Part shown: piece after piece, positions 28,558-33,752 of the stretch
How the letters are laid out: each line of letters starts with the position of its first letter
Position numbering within the stretch: position 1 is the first letter of the stretch
Source of the DNA: Nostoc sp. KVJ20
Lineage (GTDB): Bacteria; Cyanobacteriota; Cyanobacteriia; Cyanobacteriales; Nostocaceae
Assembly (NCBI RefSeq): GCF_001712795.1
Contig: NZ_KV757629.1
Coordinates: forward strand, 1-33,752
Length of the DNA: 33,752 nucleotides
Direction: 5' to 3'
Made by a program: the position numbers and the translations under genes
Notes under the pieces: generated by a model
Told to the model about the DNA's origin: nothing
What the model saw: only the letters and a program-made list of their open reading frames with translations
Databases searched by the model: none

Positions 28558-31008
28558 ATGCGTATTTCTCTAAATTGGCTGCGCGAACTAGTAGAGATAA
28601 AACTAAGTCCAGAAGAATTAGCCGAAACCCTGACAATGGCAGGGTTTGAGGTAGAAGATATTGAAGACCGCCGCACTTGGGCAAATGGCGTGGTGATCGG
28701 GAAAGTGCTTGAGCGTCAACCCCATCCCAACGCCGATAAATTGAGTGTTTGCCAAGTGGATATCGGTGCAGGTGAAACTTTAAATATTGTCTGTGGTGCT
28801 GCTAATGTGAAGGCAGATATCTATGTACCCGTGGCAACTACGGGTACTTACTTACCCAACATCGATTTAAAAATTAAACCTGCAAAACTACGTGGTGTCC
28901 CATCTCAGGGCATGATTTGTTCTTTAAAGGAACTCGGTTTGCCTACCGATGTAGACGGAATTCATATTTTTACCCAGGAAAATTTACCATTGGGTAGTGA
29001 TGTGCGGCCGCTGTTGGGTCTAGATGATGTAATTTTAGACCTCACCGCAACTGCCAACCGCGCTGATGCTCTAAGTATGGTTGGCGTAGCACGGGAAGTA
29101 GCAGCTTTGACTGGTGGAAAGTTGAGCATTCCTGAACCTGGTGAAGTCTCTATTCCCAAAAGTGCCGGAAATTTAGCTTTAAAAATTGCCGATACCCAAG
29201 CTTGTCCTGCATACATTGGTACGGTAATTGCACAGGTCAAAATTGCTCCATCTCCCGAATGGTTGCAACAGCGTTTACGCGCTGCTGGTGTACGTCCCAT
29301 CAGTAATGTGGTGGACATTACTAACTACATTTTGTTGGAATGGGGACAACCACTGCACGCCTTTGACTGCGATCGCCTAAAATCTGTTGCAAGTAGCGAA
29401 AATTTAACCATCGGCGTCCGTTTCGCCACTGCGGGGGAATCCCTCAAAACCCTAGATGGACAAACTCGCACCCTAGCATCCCAAAATTTGTTAATTACCG
29501 CTAACGACAAACCTGTTGCACTGGCGGGAGTCATGGGTGGAGAAGAAACAGAAGTCCACGCAGGTACTCAAAGCCTAGTTTTAGAAGCAGCTTTATTTGA
29601 TTCCGTGGCAATTCGCCGTTCTTCCCGGAGTGTTGGGTTAAGAAGTGAGGCTTCTGGCAGATACGAACGGGGAGTTAACCGCGCTGAGTTGGAAATAGCT
29701 AATCGCCGCGCCTTATCTTTAATTAGCGAATTAGCGAATGGAATTTTTGTCCAGCAAGAAATTGCCGACACCCGCCCCGATCCGTCTACCTGGAGTCGTT
29801 CTATTGCCCTGCGTTTAGACCGAGTTAATCAGATATTGGGGCCAATTGAATTAGAAGAGGATACAGGTGAACTCCAAGAACAAGATGTGGAGCGCATCCT
29901 GACTGCATTGGGATGTAAGTTAACTCCTTCAGGAGAAGATAGCAGCCATCAACCCACATGGTCTGTCTCTGTTCCACCCTATCGTTACCGCGACTTAGAG
30001 CGAGAAATTGATTTAATTGAAGAAATTGCCCGTCTCTATGGTTACAACAAATTCTGTGATACTCTACCAGAAAAAGCGGAAGCTGGCTATCTGCCTTTAG
30101 ATCAAGAACTAGTTCGCAAGCTACGAGCTTTCTTGCGGGCTGAAGGGTTGACAGAATTAATCCACTATTCTTTAGTCAAACCAGGAGAAGACAGAAATAT
30201 AGTCCTGTCAAACCCCCTATTTGTCGAATATTCAGCGCTACGAACCGATTTGTTATCTGGGTTAATTGATGCTTTTCAATACAATTTAGAGCAGGGTAAT
30301 GGTGCGCTGAACGGCTTTGAAATCGGGCAAATTTTCTGGCGAGAAGAAGATGGTTTGCAAGAGACAGAAGCCCTTGCAGGGATTGTGGGAGGGGATATTT
30401 CCCTTGGCAAATGGTCAAAAAGTGGACGCGAAGAACCCATCACTTGGTTTGAAGCCAAAGGCATTTTAGAAAGTGTATTTCGGCAACTTGCCTTGGAGGT
30501 AGAATTTCAACCCGATCGCCGCGACGATCGCTTACATCCAGGACGCACCGCTTCTTTGTGGATTCGGGGTAACAGACTGGGTATTTTTGGGCAACTCCAT
30601 CCCCAACTGCGACGAGAAAAAGGTTTACCAGATTCCGTTTATGTTTTCCAGTTGGATCTAGATGTACTTTTAGATTCGCTAGGACAAGATGAAGTTCTTG
30701 TGCCAACATTCCAGCCCTATTCTACCTATCCAGCTAGCGATCGCGACATCGCCTTTTTCGCACCTGTGAAAATCTCAGTTTCCGATATTCAAAAAGTAAT
30801 TACCAAAGCGGGTAAAGATTTGCTCGACTCGGTGGAATTATTTGATGAATATCGCGGCGAAAATGTCCCCGAAGGACAGCGGAGTTTAGCATTCCGCTTA
30901 ATTTATCGGGCTAGCGATCGCACTCTGACTGAGGCAGAAGTTGAACCAGTACACAATAAAGTCCGCGAAGCTTTAGTGGAAAAATTCGGCGTGAACTTGA
31001 GAAGTTAG
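28558..31008 (+). CDS. pheT: Phenylalanine-tRNA ligase beta subunit
   Basis: 816 aa, normal for a bacterial PheT; forms the alpha2-beta2 enzyme with PheS, which is encoded elsewhere. Domain order: N-terminal B1 start MRISLNWLRELVEI, tRNA-binding OB domain (about 40-150; HPNADKLSVCQVDIGAGE), B3/B4 editing domain (about 210-390, including RPISNVVDITNYILLEWGQP), B5 (about 410-500), the catalytic-like core with ERGVNRAELE and YRYRDLEREIDLIEEIARLYG, and the C-terminal FDX-ACB domain (about 720-815; PAVSDRDIAFF-like strand and EVEPVHNKVREALVEKFG). ATG at 28558 without a strong Shine-Dalgarno. A housekeeping gene, useful as an anchor for locating this window in related genomes. Confidence 0.97.
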   Translation: MRISLNWLRELVEIKLSPEELAETLTMAGFEVEDIEDRRTWANGVVIGKVLERQPHPNADKLSVCQVDIGAGETLNIVCGAANVKADIYVPVATTGTYLPNIDLKIKPAKLRGVPSQGMICSLKELGLPTDVDGIHIFTQENLPLGSDVRPLLGLDDVILDLTATANRADALSMVGVAREVAALTGGKLSIPEPGEVSIPKSAGNLALKIADTQACPAYIGTVIAQVKIAPSPEWLQQRLRAAGVRPISNVVDITNYILLEWGQPLHAFDCDRLKSVASSENLTIGVRFATAGESLKTLDGQTRTLASQNLLITANDKPVALAGVMGGEETEVHAGTQSLVLEAALFDSVAIRRSSRSVGLRSEASGRYERGVNRAELEIANRRALSLISELANGIFVQQEIADTRPDPSTWSRSIALRLDRVNQILGPIELEEDTGELQEQDVERILTALGCKLTPSGEDSSHQPTWSVSVPPYRYRDLEREIDLIEEIARLYGYNKFCDTLPEKAEAGYLPLDQELVRKLRAFLRAEGLTELIHYSLVKPGEDRNIVLSNPLFVEYSALRTDLLSGLIDAFQYNLEQGNGALNGFEIGQIFWREEDGLQETEALAGIVGGDISLGKWSKSGREEPITWFEAKGILESVFRQLALEVEFQPDRRDDRLHPGRTASLWIRGNRLGIFGQLHPQLRREKGLPDSVYVFQLDLDVLLDSLGQDEVLVPTFQPYSTYPASDRDIAFFAPVKISVSDIQKVITKAGKDLLDSVELFDEYRGENVPEGQRSLAFRLIYRASDRTLTEAEVEPVHNKVREALVEKFGVNLRS

Positions 31009-31039
31009 AAGTTATATCATGTCCGGCTGATTCTGGTCG

Positions 31040-31114
31040 AATTACCCCCCTTAATCCCCCCTTGGAAAGGGGGGAAAAATAGAAATCTAGTTCCCTCCCC
31101 TTTCCAAGGGGAGG
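31040..31114. repeat. C/G-run hairpins downstream of pheT
   Basis: CCCCCC-TTGGAAA-GGGGGG (31056-31074) followed by AAAAAT, then CCTCCCC-TTTCCAA-GGGGAGG (31094-31114). The first 24 bases are the exact reverse complement of 410-433. They may serve as the 3' end of the pheT transcript but lack a T run on the plus strand. Confidence 0.6.
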
Positions 31115-31170
31115 GTTAGGGTGGGGTAAAATCCTGGTTAATCAGCTATTTCAGACTTGTTGACACGCCA

Positions 31171-31296
31171 AAATAGCAAATGGGTTCACCGAAATAACAA
31201 ATGGGTTCGCCGAAATAGCAAATGGGTTCGCCGAAATAGCAAATGAGTTCGCCGAAATAGCAAATGAGTTCGCCGAAATAGCAAATGCGATTGCTG
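31171..31296. repeat. 21-bp tandem repeat array
   Basis: Five full 21-bp units (31171, 31192, 31213, 31234 and 31255) and a diverged sixth, consensus AAATAGCAAATGGGTTCGCC plus G. Unit differences are few: GGG/GAG, TCACC/TCGCC, TAG/TAA. There are no unique spacers, so this is not a CRISPR. One plus-strand frame is open through the array and reads IANGFAE heptads, but an upstream start codon is missing. Confidence 0.85.
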
Positions 31297-31361
31297 AATC
31301 AACTCAGTTAAGGTTTTTTGATGAAAATTTTAGATCACAAAGATGCGATAAATCATCACAA

Positions 31362-31426
31362 AGACGCGATAAATCGCCGTCTCTACAAAAGAATGATTAT
31401 TGTAGAGACGGCGATTCATCGCGTCT
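31362..31426. repeat. Long hairpin, 27-bp arms
   Basis: The 27 bases at 31362-31388 (AGACGCGATAAATCGCCGTC...) pair with 31400-31426, with one mismatch, around an 11-nt loop. It contains the GTAGAGACG motif of dispersed cyanobacterial hairpin elements. It could be a MITE-type repeat or a strong RNA stem between transcription units. Confidence 0.7.
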
Positions 31427-31500
31427 CTTGCCTTAACCTAATCCCACTTGCTTGAATAAAGCAGTGTTACATCTATACTACTACTCAACAGTAATTACTG

Positions 31501-31506
31501 TATAAT
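31501..31506 (+). promoter_or_regulatory. Candidate -10 (TATAAT) for the NACHT gene
   Basis: A perfect consensus TATAAT lies 9 bp before the first in-frame ATG (31515) and 45 bp before the second (31551). No -35 hexamer at 16-18 bp is recognisable. Transcription from it would begin near 31513, which favours 31551 as the translation start because GGGA lies 6 nt upstream of that ATG. Confidence 0.45.
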
Positions 31507-31550
31507 TTGCTCTGATGCTACTCGTAAAAAATAATTTTTCGGGAATAAAC

Positions 31551-33161
31551 ATGATAGAGTTTGCCGCAATTACTTCAGCGATTACTCCCATAATTAAAAA
31601 ATATGCTCCTCAAGCCGGCCAATTAATCATTAAACAAGCTCAAAAAAACGAAGCTGTTATCAAAATTCTCAAGGAATTAGGACTCAACCCTACCCAAATT
31701 CCTGATGATGTTGATACTGTTTATGTTTACGCTCTGGTAAGGTATGGTGTATTCAAACCTGAAGCAATTTTAAACCTGTTTAAAGAGAAAGTAATTAAAG
31801 ATTATTTTTGGGATGCTTACAGTTCTAATGCTCCCTTTAAGTTTGTAGAAGATATAAAAAAAATTCTTAATCAAAATAGCGAATTCAAAACTCAGATAAA
31901 GAATTCTAACATTGAATTTTTGGTTGAATTAGACGAGTTTTTGGGTGAATTAGAAGAATTTGGTGAAGCTTTTATTGCAGTTGCTAAACAAACAAGTTCC
32001 TTAAAATTTCAGCCTTATCCAGATTGGGATTTAGATGTTTATCCCAAAGAGTTTAAAGCCTTAATGTTTGAGAAAACTCGCTTATTTTGCGGTCGAGATT
32101 TTGTTTTCAATGCTATTCAAGAATTCTTCACAACTCAAACCAAGGGTTATTTTAGTGTGATTGGGGATGCAGGGATGGGTAAAAGTGCGATCGCTGCTAA
32201 ATATGTTTTAGCTACTAAATACCCTTGTTATTTTAATGTTTTCGCAGAAGGACGCAACAAACCAGAAAAGTTTTTAGACAGTATCCGTAAACAGTTAATT
32301 AAGCGTTGTTCTCTCCAAAATGTAGACAACGCTGATTTAAGAACTTTACTACAAAAAGCCAGTGAAGAACTAAAAGGACAAAAACTTGTAATTGTTGTTG
32401 ATGCACTAGATGAAGTAGAACAAGAAGGAAATGGTAATCTTTTAGATTTACCACAAAATATTCCTGATGGAGTCTATTTTTTGCTGACCAGACGACCTTA
32501 TAATCAAGAAACAAAACGTTTAACTTTGTCTCCAGATACTCCTGTAGATGAATTGGATTTAAGAAAAGACGAATATAAAAATTTTAGTGCAGAAGATGTG
32601 AAAGATTATCTGCACCTATTTCTCAGTGCTGATAAAGACTATAAAGAGAAATTGAGAAAATGGATTACAGACCGCAATATTGCTGAAGATAACTTTATTG
32701 AACAAGTTGCAGCTAAAAGCGAAAATAATTTCATGTATTTGCGTTATGTATTACCTTGGATTGCTGAAGGGGAATATAGTGATTTGACCTTACAGGGCTT
32801 ACCACAAGGTCTTAAAGATTATTATAAAGTTCATTGGCTACGAATGGATATGGAAAATGAATCCAATGAAATGAAAGTGAAAATCTTGTATATGTTAGTA
32901 GAAAGAGGTGAACCTATATCTTTAAAGATGATTGCAGAAATTCTCGATCGAGATGAATATGATGTGAAATTAGTTTTAAATGATTGGGTGGAATATGTAA
33001 CACCAAAAATTAATGAAAATGAAAAAACAACTTATTATAGTATTTATCATCGAAGTTTTCTAGAATTTCTCCAAGACCAAGACAAACTAGCTAAAGGTCG
33101 AAGATTATTTAAAGAAGTTAATCAACGTATAGCTGATTACCTGGCGCAGGGGATTGCATAA
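31551..33161 (+). CDS. NACHT-family STAND NTPase (N-terminal part of a WD40 STAND system)
   Basis: 536 aa from the ATG at 31551; an ATG at 31515 would add 12 residues but would be nearly leaderless. The N-terminus (1-140; APQAGQLIIKQAQKN, DDVDTVYVYALVRYGVF) is a helical domain of unknown type, probably the effector or an adaptor. The NACHT NTPase has Walker A GDAGMGKS (205-212), Walker B LVIVVDALDE (279-288) and a YFLLTRRPYN sensor strand. A winged-helix-like region follows (to about 515, KTTYYSIYHRSFLEFLQDQDK). STAND proteins switch on when their C-terminal repeats bind a ligand. Here the repeats are in the next frame: TAA at 33159-33161 is 1 nt from the ATG of the WD40 gene. Some bacterial STANDs act in phage defence; the role here is unknown. 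Confidence 0.82.
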   Translation: MIEFAAITSAITPIIKKYAPQAGQLIIKQAQKNEAVIKILKELGLNPTQIPDDVDTVYVYALVRYGVFKPEAILNLFKEKVIKDYFWDAYSSNAPFKFVEDIKKILNQNSEFKTQIKNSNIEFLVELDEFLGELEEFGEAFIAVAKQTSSLKFQPYPDWDLDVYPKEFKALMFEKTRLFCGRDFVFNAIQEFFTTQTKGYFSVIGDAGMGKSAIAAKYVLATKYPCYFNVFAEGRNKPEKFLDSIRKQLIKRCSLQNVDNADLRTLLQKASEELKGQKLVIVVDALDEVEQEGNGNLLDLPQNIPDGVYFLLTRRPYNQETKRLTLSPDTPVDELDLRKDEYKNFSAEDVKDYLHLFLSADKDYKEKLRKWITDRNIAEDNFIEQVAAKSENNFMYLRYVLPWIAEGEYSDLTLQGLPQGLKDYYKVHWLRMDMENESNEMKVKILYMLVERGEPISLKMIAEILDRDEYDVKLVLNDWVEYVTPKINENEKTTYYSIYHRSFLEFLQDQDKLAKGRRLFKEVNQRIADYLAQGIA

Positions 33162-33162
33162 A

Positions 33163-33752
33163 ATGGGTGAGCTTGCTACTAAATTTGCCTTACAAACAGA
33201 CGAATTTAAAAATTTATTTCTAGGCAAATTTGCTGAAAGCAACTTAAAAGCAGGTAACTCGGAGAAATATTATCAAATTCTCACAAATTTTGATTTTATT
33301 TTTCTGAAAATTCAATATCCTCAATTTGGAGTAGAAGCCCTAATTAGAGATTATAGTTTGACTTGTAATCCAGAGGTATGGGAGAATTTAGGAGAAGAAA
33401 ATAAACTAGACCCTGAACAACTTAAAATCCTGAAATTAATTCAAGATGCGCTACAGTTATCAGCCCATGTTTTGAATCAAGACCAAACCCAATTAGTAGG
33501 ACAATTATGGGGCAGATTGCAGAGTTTTCCCCAGCCAGAAATTCAGAGAATATTGGCAGATGCAGCAGAAAGTAAAAGTGAAATTCCTCGATTTCGCCCC
33601 ATTACAGCTAGCTTAACCACTCCAGGCGGAAACCTACTGCGTACCCTGACTGGTCATAACTCCACGGTATTAGCAGTAGCGATCGCCGCAGATGGAAAAA
33701 CAGCCGTTTCTGGTTCAGATTACAACACCCTGAAACTGTGGAATCTAGAGAC
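33163..33752 (+). CDS. WD40-repeat protein, C-terminal half of the STAND system (partial)
   Basis: 196 codons to the window edge, starting at ATG 33163 (MGELATKFALQTDEFKNLFL), 1 nt after the NACHT stop. Residues about 1-145 are the helical linker usually found between NACHT and WD40 in cyanobacterial STAND proteins (YYQILTNFDFIFLKIQYPQFG, LQLSAHVL). From about 155, the first WD40 blade begins: LLRTLTGHNSTVLAVAIAAD then GKTAVSGSDYNTLKLWN. Further blades must follow outside the window. Either a natural two-gene version coupled through TAA-A-ATG, or a one-base frameshift splitting a single gene. No Shine-Dalgarno is obvious. Confidence 0.85.
   Translation, partial: MGELATKFALQTDEFKNLFLGKFAESNLKAGNSEKYYQILTNFDFIFLKIQYPQFGVEALIRDYSLTCNPEVWENLGEENKLDPEQLKILKLIQDALQLSAHVLNQDQTQLVGQLWGRLQSFPQPEIQRILADAAESKSEIPRFRPITASLTTPGGNLLRTLTGHNSTVLAVAIAADGKTAVSGSDYNTLKLWNLE

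Larger units (their letters stand above)
31009..31550. other. Repeat-rich spacer between pheT and the NACHT gene
   Basis: No gene with a start codon is seen. In order: C/G-run hairpins (31040-31114), a 21-bp tandem array (31171-31296), a long hairpin with 27-bp arms (31362-31426) and a -10 element (31501-31506). The density of repeats is high compared with the flanking genes. Confidence 0.6.

Noticed and set aside
31171..31296. CRISPR array
   Set aside because: Units are directly adjacent 21-bp copies without unique spacers, and there are no cas genes.
1..33752. tRNA or rRNA genes, insertion-sequence transposases, integrases
   Set aside because: Looked for cloverleaf-like ends and for transposase or integrase motifs in the frames; none seen, although a computed tRNA search would be decisive.

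Overview
The window looks like the chromosome of a heterocyst-forming (Nostocales) cyanobacterium. The evidence is repeated HIP1 octamers (GCGATCGC, e.g. near 1428, 6292, 11505, 21675), 7-bp short tandem repeats (STRRs) between genes, long hairpin repeats, a PatA-like PATAN/receiver protein, and a polysaccharide cluster whose gene content and order match, as I recall it, the HEP (heterocyst envelope polysaccharide) island of Anabaena/Nostoc.

Region 1 (1-523): the last codons of a plus-strand gene, then a repeat-rich spacer with a MITE-like element bounded by a perfect 21-bp terminal inverted repeat.

Region 2 (524-20916), all minus strand: a 15-gene polysaccharide cluster. In transcription order it runs: glucose-1-phosphate cytidylyltransferase (rfbF), L-2-hydroxyglutarate oxidase-type flavoprotein, SDR sugar epimerase/reductase, sugar C-methyltransferase, GT2, phytanoyl-CoA-dioxygenase-like enzyme, RfbC-type 3,5-epimerase, GT4-like, SAF-domain NAD(P) oxidoreductase, GT4, Wzc-like chain-length regulator/BY-kinase, HepC-type sugar transferase, HepA-type ABC exporter, GT4, GT2. 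Inferred division of labour: the upstream genes make a CDP-activated, probably C-methyl-branched deoxysugar, the glycosyltransferases assemble the repeat unit, and Wzc, HepC and HepA handle initiation, polymer length and export. No sugar-nucleotide 4,6-dehydratase is present in the window.

Region 3 (21317-25160), minus strand: a VWA / PP2C phosphatase / kinase-TPR operon resembling the TerY-P triad, followed by a hairpin terminator candidate.

Region 4 (25888-28334): a PatA-like response regulator; a vapBC-type toxin-antitoxin pair (+); and, facing it tail to tail, a minus-strand pair of tiny overlapping genes (58 and 60 aa) that I assign to DUF6888 and DUF6887. The 58-aa gene is short and easily missed.

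Region 5 (28558-33752), plus strand: pheT, then a repeat-rich spacer (G/C-run hairpins, a 21-bp tandem array, a 27-bp-arm hairpin), then a NACHT (STAND) NTPase whose WD40 half starts 1 nt after its stop in another frame and runs off the window.

Several long reading frames open at weak TTG codons. I chose later ATG/GTG starts where a Shine-Dalgarno sequence, family length or conserved N-terminus favoured them. All assignments are from reading the sequence only; no database search was run.
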